This document shows positions 9,017 through 17,039 of a stretch of 64,000 bases of DNA, one piece after another. The notes below the pieces were generated by a model. The model was not told the DNA's origin. It saw nothing but the letters and a program-made list of their open reading frames with translations, and ran no database searches. The stretch spans positions 38,211 to 102,210 of the forward strand of contig NZ_JAKQZC010000008.1 in assembly GCF_023736115.1 (NCBI RefSeq), given 5' to 3'. The stretch's first letter is position 1. The number at the start of each line of letters is the position of its first letter. The position numbers were made by a program, and so were the translations under genes. Origin of the DNA: Salinicola avicenniae (GTDB lineage: Bacteria; Pseudomonadota; Gammaproteobacteria; Pseudomonadales; Halomonadaceae).

Positions 9017-10234
9017 TCAGTCGGTGTAGCGGTCCAGTACCAGACAGGCGTTGGTGCCACCGAAACCGAAGCTGTTGGAGAGCACGCGCCGAATATCGAC
9101 CTCGTCACGCCGCTGGCGAACGATATCGAATCCGCTGGCCTGGTCATCGAGGTTGTCGATGTTGGCCGAGGCACAGAGAAAACGATGTTCCATCATTAGC
9201 AGGGAATAGATCGCTTCCTGCACGCCGGTCGCGCCCAGCGAGTGTCCGGTCAGCGATTTGGTCGAGCTCATCGCCGGGGTCGAATCGCCGAAGACGCTGC
9301 GAATCGCCTGCAGTTCGGCGACATCTCCCACTGGCGTCGAGGTGCCGTGGGTATTGATGTAGTCGACGCTGCCGTCGAGGCCAGCCAGAGCCTGCTGCAT
9401 GCAGCGCGCCGCGCCTTCGCCCGAGGGGGCCACCATGTCGTGGCCGTCGGAAGTTGCGCCGTAGCCGGTGATTTCGGCGTAGATCTTGGCACCGCGCGCC
9501 TTGGCGTGCTCCAGCTCCTCGATCACCAGCATGCCGCCGCCACCCGCGATGATGAAGCCGTCACGGTCGACATCGTAAGGCCGAGAGGCCTTGTCCGGCG
9601 TGTCGTTGTAGTGCGTGGTCAGGGCACCCATGGCATCGAACAGGCACGATAGCGTCCAGTGCTCCTCTTCGCCGCCACCGGCGAAGACCACGTCCTGCTT
9701 GCCCAGCTGGATCTGCTCGACGGCGCTGCCGATGCAGTGCGCCGAGGTGGCGCAGGCCGAGGAGATCGAATAGTTGACGCCCTTGATCTGGAACGGCGTC
9801 GCCAGGCAGGCGGAGACGGTGCTGCCCATGGTGCGCGTGACCCGATAGGGACCGACGCGGCGCAGGCCTTTCTCGCGCATGACGTCCGCGGCTTCGACCT
9901 GATTGGCGCTGGAAGCACCGCCGGAGCCGGCGATCAGACCGGTACGCGGGTTGGAGATGTCGCTCGGCTCGAGCCCCGAATCCGTGATCGCCTGCTGCAT
10001 GGCGATGTAGGCGTAGGCGGCCGCATCGCCCATGAAACGCAGCTGCTTACGATCGACCAGCGATTCGATATCGATATCGACAACGCCGGCGACCTGGCTG
10101 CGGAATCCCAGCTCGGCATACTCCGGTTTGAAGCGAATGCCAGAGCGTCCCTGGCGCAGAGAGTCGAGCACCTGTTGGGCGTCGTTGCCCAGGCAGGAAA
10201 CGATACCCAGGCCGGTGACTACCACTCGTCTCAT
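9017..10234 (-). CDS. fabB: FabB, beta-ketoacyl-ACP synthase I
   Basis: Condensing enzyme of type II fatty acid synthesis, required with FabA for unsaturated fatty acids. 405 residues from ATG 10234, preceded by GGGAGG. The thiolase-fold catalytic triad is intact: Cys in [10 protein letters not shown], His in [11 protein letters not shown] and His in [10 protein letters not shown]. The FabB-type rather than FabF-type identity is supported by length and by fabA lying 13 bases upstream on the same strand. Both are probably transcribed from the region above fabA and stop at the 8951 hairpin. Confidence 0.97.
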   Translation of the reverse strand: MRRVVVTGLGIVSCLGNDAQQVLDSLRQGRSGIRFKPEYAELGFRSQVAGVVDIDIESLVDRKQLRFMGDAAAYAYIAMQQAITDSGLEPSDISNPRTGLIAGSGGASSANQVEAADVMREKGLRRVGPYRVTRTMGSTVSACLATPFQIKGVNYSISSACATSAHCIGSAVEQIQLGKQDVVFAGGGEEEHWTLSCLFDAMGALTTHYNDTPDKASRPYDVDRDGFIIAGGGGMLVIEELEHAKARGAKIYAEITGYGATSDGHDMVAPSGEGAARCMQQALAGLDGSVDYINTHGTSTPVGDVAELQAIRSVFGDSTPAMSSTKSLTGHSLGATGVQEAIYSLLMMEHRFLCASANIDNLDDQASGFDIVRQRRDEVDIRRVLSNSFGFGGTNACLVLDRYTD

Positions 10235-10247
10235 GGAAGCCTCCCGC

Positions 10248-10763
10248 TCAGAAATTCTCAGTATTGGTGAACAGGCCGACACGCAAGTCCTTGGCCTGAT
10301 AGATATCCTGGCCATCCACCGACAGCGTGCCGTCGGCGATGCCGAGGATCAGACGGCGCGTGATCACGCGCTTGATCTCGATATGATAAGAGACCTTGCC
10401 CGCATTCGGCAGGATTTGGCCGGAGAACTTGACCTCGCCGCAGCCGAGGGCGCGTCCGCGACCAGGGTTGCCCAGCCAGCCGAGATGGAAGCCGACCAGC
10501 TGCCACATCGCGTCCAGACCGAGGCAGCCCGGCATTACCGGGTCACCGGGAAAATGGCACTGGAAAAACCACAGGTCGGGGTGGATATCCAGTTCTGCGA
10601 TGATCTCGCCTTTCTGGTATTTCCCGCCGTCCTCGTTGATCTCGGTAATGCGGTCGAGCATCAACATGTTGGGCGCGGGCAGTTGGGCGTTGCCGGGGCC
10701 GAACAGTTCCCCCCGGCTGCATTTCAGCAGATCGTCGTGGCTGAAAGAGTGCTGTCTGGTCAC
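10248..10763 (-). CDS. fabA: FabA, 3-hydroxydecanoyl-ACP dehydratase/isomerase
   Basis: Dehydrates 3-hydroxydecanoyl-ACP and isomerises trans-2- to cis-3-decenoyl-ACP, the branch point to unsaturated fatty acids. 171 residues from GTG 10763 (reading [13 protein letters not shown]); this matches the usual length of about 172, and the longer upstream frame has no family resemblance. The hot-dog fold signature is clear: [19 protein letters not shown], containing the active-site His and the Asp of the second motif. First gene of a fabA-fabB operon. The ribosome site before the GTG is weak, so the exact start is slightly uncertain. Confidence 0.95.
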   Translation of the reverse strand: MTRQHSFSHDDLLKCSRGELFGPGNAQLPAPNMLMLDRITEINEDGGKYQKGEIIAELDIHPDLWFFQCHFPGDPVMPGCLGLDAMWQLVGFHLGWLGNPGRGRALGCGEVKFSGQILPNAGKVSYHIEIKRVITRRLILGIADGTLSVDGQDIYQAKDLRVGLFTNTENF

Positions 10764-11194
10764 TAGATCGTTCCGAGAATCGAAAAAGAGTGTGCCTTGG
10801 TCGGGCCGAGGCGCGGCCAGTCTAATAGTTGCGCGCGCCGAATGCACGTCGCCGGGTCCGAGGCCCATCCGGGTGTCGCCGCTAGGCAATGGCGCTGCGT
10901 TTCCGGGAGCATCGCGTCGGCCAGCGTTACTCGCATGCCGGCATCCCGGCTGTGACCGTGGCGGCGAGCGAGCCTTTCCGCCGCATCGCTGTCCTGTGGG
11001 CGGCAGGCCTTGAAGCCTAGACCGGTGCCCCGGATGGCGCAATGACGGGGGCTGGACTTGCCCTGTTGATCGTCGACGGGGCATGATGCTGGCGGGAACG
11101 AGAAAATGATGCCCTCGTCTCCGCGGCCGCTACAGTGGCTCGAGCCCGGCATCGTGCCTGACGGCAATCCAATAACGACGATAACCGACAATCT
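10764..11194. other. Intergenic region between divergent fabA and the c-di-GMP gene
   Basis: 431 bases without a convincing gene. It should carry the promoters for fabA (minus) and the GGDEF-EAL gene (plus). No clear -35/-10 pair with consensus spacing was seen, and no palindromic FabR- or DesT-like operator was recognised. Open frames here are extensions of, or antisense to, the flanking genes. Confidence 0.5.
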
Positions 11195-13030
11195 ATGTGG
11201 CCATCCTTTTCGCTGAATCGACCGCTGGTCTGGTTGGGACTGGCGGCGTTGACCGCGGCCAGTCTGTTGCCGCTTCTGCCGCTGCGCCTGGCTGCGCTTA
11301 GCCTTGTCGTGCTGGGTCTGCTCGACGCCTGGCGCCAGATTCGACGCGAGCACCAGCGCCGGCGCCTGAGCGAGCAGGCCCTCGAGCTTTCCCAGGACGG
11401 GATGATGATCAGCGATGCCGACAATCGTATCGTCACCGTCAACCCCGCCTTCACGCAGATTACCGGCTACACCCTGGAAGAGATCCGTGGCATGGATCCG
11501 TCCGCCCTCTCCTCGGGGCGCCAGGACAAGGCCTTCTACGACCGCTACTGGCAGACGCTGAAGACCACCGGGCGCTGGGAAGGCGAGATCTGGAACCAGC
11601 GCAAGCATGGCGATCAGTATCCGGAATGGCTGCGCGTCCAGGCCTGGCACGACCCCAAGGGGCGGGTCACCCACTATGTCGGCCTGTTCACCGATATCAG
11701 TCGACACAAGGCGCGGGAGCAGGACCTGCGTCGCATCGGCTTCGAGGACCCGCTGACCGGACTGCCCAACCGGCGTCGCCTGCATGATCTGCTGGCTTCG
11801 CGGTTGCGTCATCTGCGTGCCGGCGAGGGGCTGGATCTGGCCCTGATCGATATCGACGGCTTCAAGGCGATCAACGACAGTCTGGGTGTCGACAGCGGCG
11901 ACCGCCTGCTGGCGCGCTTCGGCCAGCGTCTCGCGGCTCAGGTGGCGGGGGGCATCGTCGGTCGCCTGGGCGGCGACGAGTTTCTGGTCATCCGCACCAC
12001 GACTTTTGACGATCATGAAAAGTGGGTATCGAGCCTGCGGCAGCACCTGAGCGAGCCGTTCGAGATCGAAGGCAGCTCGCTGCGCCTCGGTCTGACCATC
12101 GGTAGCTGTCGCGCACCGGAGGATGGTCGGGAGGCCAATGTGCTGTTCCAGCGTCTGGAGTCGGCGCTCTACAGCGCCAAGCGCCACGGGCGCAATCACG
12201 ACCGGCGTTTCCGGCCGTCGCTGGAGGTCGAGAGCGACCGCCACCTGACCATTCTCAACGAGCTGCGTCAGGCGCTGGCGCAGGGATCTCAGCTCGAAGT
12301 CTACTATCAGACCCAGCATCGTCTCGACGACGGCGAAATGGTCGGCATGGAAGCGCTGCTGCGCTGGCACCATCCCGACTATGGGATGGTGCCCCCGACC
12401 GAATTCATTCCGCTGGCCGAACGTCATGGCCTGATGCCGGCGCTTGGCGGCTGGGTCATCGACCAGGTGGTCGCGCAGATCTCGCTGTGGCGCGGCAAGG
12501 GGCTGGGGGTGCTGCCGGTGTGGGTCAATCTGTCGGCGCTGCAGCTGATCCAGGGCGATCTGGAATCACGCCTGCTCTCGACGCTCAGACAGTATCGCGT
12601 TCCGACGCCGCTGCTTGGGCTGGAGTTGACCGAGTCGGTATTGCTCGACGAACGGGCCGGCGACATTTCGCCGAGACTGGAGGCGCTGCGTCGCGAAGGT
12701 CTCCAGATCGCGATCGACGATTTCGGTACAGGCTACTCATCGATGGCCTATCTGAAACGTCTGCCGGTGGATAAGCTCAAGCTCGACCGGGAATTCATCC
12801 GGGCCCTGCCGCACGACAATGCCGATGCCGCCATCACCTCCGCGGTGCTGGCGATGGCTCAGGGGCTCAACCTAGACGTTATCGCCGAGGGTGTGGAAAC
12901 GACCGAGCAGCGTGACTTCCTGCTGGCCCGCGGTTGTCGCCACGTGCAGGGCTATCTCTATGCTCGCCCGCAGCCGGCGAGTGCCGTCGAGGCGCGCCTG
13001 CGCCAGATCGAGGTACCGGCACTCTCCTGA
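11195..13030 (+). CDS. PAS-GGDEF-EAL bifunctional c-di-GMP synthase/phosphodiesterase
   Basis: 611-residue membrane-anchored signalling protein. Two hydrophobic N-terminal segments (about 9-45) precede a PAS domain (about 65-180, with PAC-like GRVTHYVGLFTDIS), a GGDEF domain (about 185-345) and an EAL domain (about 355-605). The synthase site is canonical (LGGDEFLV, with DIDGFKAIND upstream). The inhibitory RxxD site five residues before GGDEF is missing (VAGG there). The phosphodiesterase residues look complete: EALLRW, VNLSALQ, ELTES, DDFGTGYSS, KLDREF, AEGVE and QGYL. Both activities are possible; which dominates cannot be read from sequence. The signal sensed by PAS is unknown. Confidence 0.95.
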   Translation: MWPSFSLNRPLVWLGLAALTAASLLPLLPLRLAALSLVVLGLLDAWRQIRREHQRRRLSEQALELSQDGMMISDADNRIVTVNPAFTQITGYTLEEIRGMDPSALSSGRQDKAFYDRYWQTLKTTGRWEGEIWNQRKHGDQYPEWLRVQAWHDPKGRVTHYVGLFTDISRHKAREQDLRRIGFEDPLTGLPNRRRLHDLLASRLRHLRAGEGLDLALIDIDGFKAINDSLGVDSGDRLLARFGQRLAAQVAGGIVGRLGGDEFLVIRTTTFDDHEKWVSSLRQHLSEPFEIEGSSLRLGLTIGSCRAPEDGREANVLFQRLESALYSAKRHGRNHDRRFRPSLEVESDRHLTILNELRQALAQGSQLEVYYQTQHRLDDGEMVGMEALLRWHHPDYGMVPPTEFIPLAERHGLMPALGGWVIDQVVAQISLWRGKGLGVLPVWVNLSALQLIQGDLESRLLSTLRQYRVPTPLLGLELTESVLLDERAGDISPRLEALRREGLQIAIDDFGTGYSSMAYLKRLPVDKLKLDREFIRALPHDNADAAITSAVLAMAQGLNLDVIAEGVETTEQRDFLLARGCRHVQGYLYARPQPASAVEARLRQIEVPALS

Positions 13031-13151
13031 GTGTCCGGTACTCTCCCACGTGCGTCGCATGGCGTGGCGCCCGTACCGAGTTCGGGCTCTGGCTGGCCGT
13101 TGTCGCCGGTGCTGTTGTACCGCGATCGCGGGTCCCGCCGATAGCACGGTC

Positions 13152-14564
13152 TCATTCGAGATTCTTGAAGGCATCCAGCGCACGCTGGCGTGCCTGCTTG
13201 TGATCGACGATCGGGTCAGGGTAGCCGAGCTGGCGCCGTTGTGTCGCATTCGGCTGATGGCGGGCCTTCGCTTCCAGTTGCTCGAAGGCCGGCAGCCAGC
13301 GGGCGATGAACGCCCCCTCGGGATCGAAGCGCTGCGATTGGGTCGTCGGGTTGAAGATGCGGAAGTAAGGCGCCGCATCCGTACCGGTCGAGGCTGCCCA
13401 CTGCCAGCCCCCATTGTTCGAGGCGAAGTCGCCGTCGACGAGGTGCTGCATGAAGAATGCCTCGCCGCGCCGCCAGTCCAGCAGTAGATGCTTGCTCAGA
13501 AACATCGCTGTCACCATGCGCAGGCGATTGTGCATCCAGCCTGTTTCCACCAATTGGCGCATGGCGGCGTCGACCAGCGGAAACCCGGTCTTGCCCTCGC
13601 ACCAGGCCTGGAAATCCTTGTCACTGTAACGCCAGGCAAGCTTGTCGGTGGCAAGCTGGAAGGGGCGGTGCCGACAGACGCGGGGAAAGCCCGCGGCGAT
13701 GTGCTGATAGAACTCCCGCCACACCAGTTCGTTGACCCAGCTGGCCAGTCCGGCGTCGCCGTCAGCCAGGTGCCCGCCATTGTCGCTCATCACCGCTTGC
13801 AGGCATTGACGGAAAGAGATCATGCCGGTGGCGAGATAGGCCGAGAGCCCGCTGGTACCGGCCACGGCGGGCAGATCGCGCTGCGACTGGTAACGCCGCG
13901 CCCGCTGGCGCAGGAACTGTGAGAGTCGGTCGGCGGCTGCCTCCTCGCCCGCCGGCCAGCGGTTGTCATCGATCAGCGGAGAGCGGTCCTTTTTCGGCAG
14001 TTCGGGGATGGGATCGCTGTCCGTCGGCGGCCGCTGCTTCGCCGGCGTATCCCGGATGGCCAACTGTTCGGCCGAGATGCGCTGATGCCAGGCTTTCGAG
14101 AATGGTGTGAAAACCTTGTAGAAATCGCCCTGACCCGTGCGCAGATCCCCGGGTTCGAACGCAATCAGGTCGGTGTAGTCGTGAACGGTGATCGCCGCCT
14201 GCTGAAAGCGGTCACTGACGGCCTCGTCGCGCGCCCGCTCATCGAGAGGGTATTCGCGGTTGAAGTGCAGAGCCTCGACCTCGTGCTCACGCGCGATCTC
14301 GAGCAGGGCGGCGGGGGCCGCGTCGAAATCCTGGACATCGCGATAGAGCAGGGGAATGCCGAGGTCGTCGAGTGATTCGCGCAGTGCTTGAACGCCGGCA
14401 TGCACAAAGGTGAGGCGGGCCTCGCCGTGACCATGAGCCCGCCATTGGCGGCGGCAGGCGAGAAAGACGGCGACGACCGGGCCGCGCTCGGCGGCAGCGC
14501 TGAGCGCGGTGTTGTCCCGGAGTCGCAGATCGTTGCGGAACCAGACCAGCTGGGTCGAAGGCAT
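13152..14564 (-). CDS. phrB: Class I CPD DNA photolyase
   Basis: FAD-dependent light-driven repair of cyclobutane pyrimidine dimers. 470 residues from ATG 14564. The N-terminal alpha/beta antenna domain begins LVWFRNDLRLRDNTAL. The C-terminal FAD domain has the strongly conserved run NNGGWQWAASTGTDAAPYF, including photoreduction tryptophans, and WVNELVWREFYQH. It closely follows the E. coli PhrB pattern, not a DASH or eukaryotic cryptochrome. It lies 100 bases downstream of the MerR/LitR-like gene on the same strand, so the two are probably one light-controlled transcript. Confidence 0.96.
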   Translation of the reverse strand: MPSTQLVWFRNDLRLRDNTALSAAAERGPVVAVFLACRRQWRAHGHGEARLTFVHAGVQALRESLDDLGIPLLYRDVQDFDAAPAALLEIAREHEVEALHFNREYPLDERARDEAVSDRFQQAAITVHDYTDLIAFEPGDLRTGQGDFYKVFTPFSKAWHQRISAEQLAIRDTPAKQRPPTDSDPIPELPKKDRSPLIDDNRWPAGEEAAADRLSQFLRQRARRYQSQRDLPAVAGTSGLSAYLATGMISFRQCLQAVMSDNGGHLADGDAGLASWVNELVWREFYQHIAAGFPRVCRHRPFQLATDKLAWRYSDKDFQAWCEGKTGFPLVDAAMRQLVETGWMHNRLRMVTAMFLSKHLLLDWRRGEAFFMQHLVDGDFASNNGGWQWAASTGTDAAPYFRIFNPTTQSQRFDPEGAFIARWLPAFEQLEAKARHQPNATQRRQLGYPDPIVDHKQARQRALDAFKNLE

Positions 14565-14664
14565 GACATTTCCCTGTCGGCGAAAGTGAGGCGGCGTGAT
14601 CGGGCGGCTCGGGCCCGCGCGCGTCCTTGCGTCGTCGGGTCGGGTGGATGCTGCAAGCCGCCGG

Positions 14665-15588
14665 TTATGCCTGCGGGTCGGCGTCGATCATCGAGCGCAA
14701 TCGGCTCAAGGCCTGACTCATGTCTTCACCGAGAATGGCGACGGCGGTGTTCTCCACGTCGCTGGCGCGAATGCGTGCGACCGGCCCTGCCAGGCAGATC
14801 GGCACTTCAGTCTGATCGGCCAATCTTGGTAGCTGGCGCCGGATAACATCGCTGCGCTCGGCGTGTCCGCTGGCCAGGAGCAGGGCGCGTACACCAAGCC
14901 GCTCGATCGCCAGCGGAAATTCGCTCAACGGTAACTCGCCATCGAGCAGTTGCACGCGATAGCCCGACGCGGATACCGCCAGCCCCATCAGCAAGGCCCA
15001 GAAGCCGCTACTGTCGTCGGGCAGGCGCGCGATCATCACTTCATCGGCGTTGCTGAGCTGATTCGCATGGTAGATACGGGTGCCGATGCGCGTGCGCAAG
15101 AAGGTCTCCAGCAGGCGTCGCTGCAGCGATGCCCCGAACTGATCGCCCCAGCGCTCCTCCAGCTGCTGGATCACGGGCTGCCAGAGTTCGGAGATGCACA
15201 GGCTGACTGGATAGAGCGCCAGACTCTGGTTGAACAGCACTTCCAGGCGTCCCAGATCCAGTACATCGACTGCGTGAATCACGTGCTGGCGCTGGCTGGC
15301 CCAGTCGCCCATCTGGGGAGCCGGCGTCTCGACCGCTTCGGGCTGATCGAGCAGTTCACGTACCTGGCTGACGGGGACTCCGCGGTTAAGCCACTGCAGA
15401 ATGCGCTCGACGCGCTCGATATCGTCGCGTGCGTAAAGTCTGTGCCCCTTGGGTGTTCGCTGCGGGCGGATCAGGCCGTAGCGGCGTTCCCAGGCACGTA
15501 ATGTGACGGAGTTGACACCAGTGAGGCGCGAAACTTCACGAATTGGATAGAGCGGCGCGGCACTGGAATCCAAGGCCTTGAAAGTCAT
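14665..15588 (-). CDS. LitR/CarH-like MerR regulator lacking cobalamin-binding residues
   Basis: 307-residue transcription factor from ATG 15588, with a perfect AGGAGG (15595-15600) upstream. A MerR winged helix occupies about 13-80 (VSRLTGVNSVTLRAWERRYG, GHRLYARDDI). A helical bundle plus Rossmann-like domain (about 100-300) matches the B12-binding domain of CarH/LitR light sensors. The bundle tryptophan is kept (EERWGDQFG), but by my alignment the Glu-His pair that caps cobalamin is Arg-Arg and the axial-ligand His is Ser (LPDDSSGFW). It therefore resembles LitR forms, such as the Pseudomonas putida class II type, that do not rely on bound B12. Co-located with phrB and a divergent epimerase. 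Probable regulator of light-induced genes, by inference. Confidence 0.85.
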   Translation of the reverse strand: MTFKALDSSAAPLYPIREVSRLTGVNSVTLRAWERRYGLIRPQRTPKGHRLYARDDIERVERILQWLNRGVPVSQVRELLDQPEAVETPAPQMGDWASQRQHVIHAVDVLDLGRLEVLFNQSLALYPVSLCISELWQPVIQQLEERWGDQFGASLQRRLLETFLRTRIGTRIYHANQLSNADEVMIARLPDDSSGFWALLMGLAVSASGYRVQLLDGELPLSEFPLAIERLGVRALLLASGHAERSDVIRRQLPRLADQTEVPICLAGPVARIRASDVENTAVAILGEDMSQALSRLRSMIDADPQA

Positions 15589-16130
15589 GCAAATCCTCCT
15601 GCGAGGTCTCTGCGTGCGCCGTCTCGTCGAATAGAGGTCTTGTCGGTGTTGCGAATCTTCACCACGAGCTACAGGTCCACTGTGCGTGCCAACGGGGTCG
15701 GGCTGGAAAGTCGGTTGTCAATTCTGCCCTGCCAACGCGCTGGCGTCATCCGGCATCGGTGGTGTCGTGTCGCTCGAGGTCGCAGACTTCGACGAGCCGT
15801 AACGAGCATGAAAGTAATGTCTATACATTCAGGATGGTGTATTGCGTTGTACAGATCAAGGGTTTTGTACAATTTGCATGTAACATCTCTTGGCTCATAC
15901 CGGACAGCGATTCGGCTAGGAACGCCATGCGCGGGTGTCTCTGGCACCGCCCTGATGCGGTCTTGGCGTGGTAGATGGCCACGATCGGCGAGCATCTCGA
16001 CGACAACAAGGGATGGCCCTTCCTGCATCCAGTCAGCACCATTCCTATCCGGACAGCGCCGCGAGTGGCTGCTACGGTGAAAGTTATACAGTCTTCGTAA
16101 AACAGCTTCGTATAACAGGGGGGATCCGTC
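15589..16130. promoter_or_regulatory. Control region between divergent LitR-like gene and epimerase
   Basis: 542-base gap, visibly richer in A+T than its surroundings between about 15800 and 15900 and near 16080-16120. It holds two TGTACA elements (15848-15853, 15866-15871) 18 bases apart, TATACA at 15822-15827 and 16086-16091, and a perfect inverted repeat GTTATAC (16084-16090)/GTATAAC (16111-16117) just before the epimerase ribosome site. TGTACA-type elements are known operators for CarA/CarH/LitR regulators. A plausible plus-strand promoter is TTGCGT (15842) with TACAAT (15868), whose 20-base spacer is the elongated kind that MerR proteins act on. No gene is supported inside. Confidence 0.6.
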
Positions 16131-17039
16131 ATGCGCTTGTTGATCACGGGCGGTACAGGCTTTGTCGGTCGTCGTCTGGTCGAGCGGGCGCTCGCCGCCG
16201 GCCACGAGCCGATGGTGGTATCGCGGGATCCCGAGCGGGCCCGCTCGCGGTTGCCCGAAGGCGTCAAGATCGCTGCCAGTGCGACGGCGTTGGCCGAGGC
16301 GCGTCCGCAGGCCATCGTCAACCTCGCCGGAGAGCCGATCGCGGATCGCCGCTGGAGCGAAGCGCAGAAGGCTCGTCTGATCGCATCGCGCTGTGACACG
16401 ACCCGCGACGTGGTCGAGCTGTGTCGGCAGTTGGACGCGGTCGGCGCGGCCCCCGGTGTTCTGGTCTCGGGGTCCGCGATGGGCTTTTACGGCGATCAGG
16501 GTGAGCGCGATGTGACCGAGGAGACGCCGCCTCACGAGGAGTTCGCCCATCAGCTGTGTCAGCGCTGGGAGTCGGAGGCGCAAAAGGCCGAGGCGTATGG
16601 CGTGCGTGTCGCGCGGCTGCGCATCGGCCTGGTGCTGGATGCCGGCGGCGGCACGCTGGCGAAGATGTTGCCGGCTTTTCGACTGGGTCTGGGGGGGCGG
16701 CTGGGCGACGGTCGCCAGTACATGCCCTGGGTGCACCGTGAGGATCTGGTCGGCATGCTACTGTTTCTGCTCGAGCGCGATGACCTTGGTGGGGCTTTCA
16801 ACGGATCGGCGCCGAACCCGGTGACCAATGCCGAATTTACCCGCGCGCTGGGCCGGCATCTGCACCGACCGACCCGACTGTGCGTACCGGCACCCCTGCT
16901 CAAGTTCGGTCTCGGCGAGATGTCGAGGCTGCTGCTGACCGGCGCCCGCATGCGCCCTGCACGGCTGCAGGACGCCGGATTCACTTTCCGCTACGCGACG
17001 CTCGACGAGGCGCTGGCAGCCATTTTCGCTCAGCGCTGA
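16131..17039 (+). CDS. TIGR01777 family NAD(P)-dependent epimerase (YfcH-like)
   Basis: 302-residue extended short-chain dehydrogenase. The Rossmann loop TGGTGFVGRRL is at 7-17, VNLAGEPI marks the cofactor region, and SGSAMGFYG carries the active-site Ser and Tyr zone. The C-terminal DUF1731-like end (VPAPLLKFGLGEMSRLLL, RPARLQDAGF) is diagnostic of this family. The substrate is unknown. Transcribed away from the LitR-like gene behind operator-like repeats, which fits the light-induced set seen in other gammaproteobacteria, though that is inference. Its last 10 bases overlap the convergent rapA end. Confidence 0.9.
   Translation: MRLLITGGTGFVGRRLVERALAAGHEPMVVSRDPERARSRLPEGVKIAASATALAEARPQAIVNLAGEPIADRRWSEAQKARLIASRCDTTRDVVELCRQLDAVGAAPGVLVSGSAMGFYGDQGERDVTEETPPHEEFAHQLCQRWESEAQKAEAYGVRVARLRIGLVLDAGGGTLAKMLPAFRLGLGGRLGDGRQYMPWVHREDLVGMLLFLLERDDLGGAFNGSAPNPVTNAEFTRALGRHLHRPTRLCVPAPLLKFGLGEMSRLLLTGARMRPARLQDAGFTFRYATLDEALAAIFAQR

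Noticed and set aside
10763..12427. A 554-residue minus-strand frame opposite the GGDEF-EAL gene
   Set aside because: It is the codon-position shadow of a GC-rich gene whose own domains are complete; no family resemblance.
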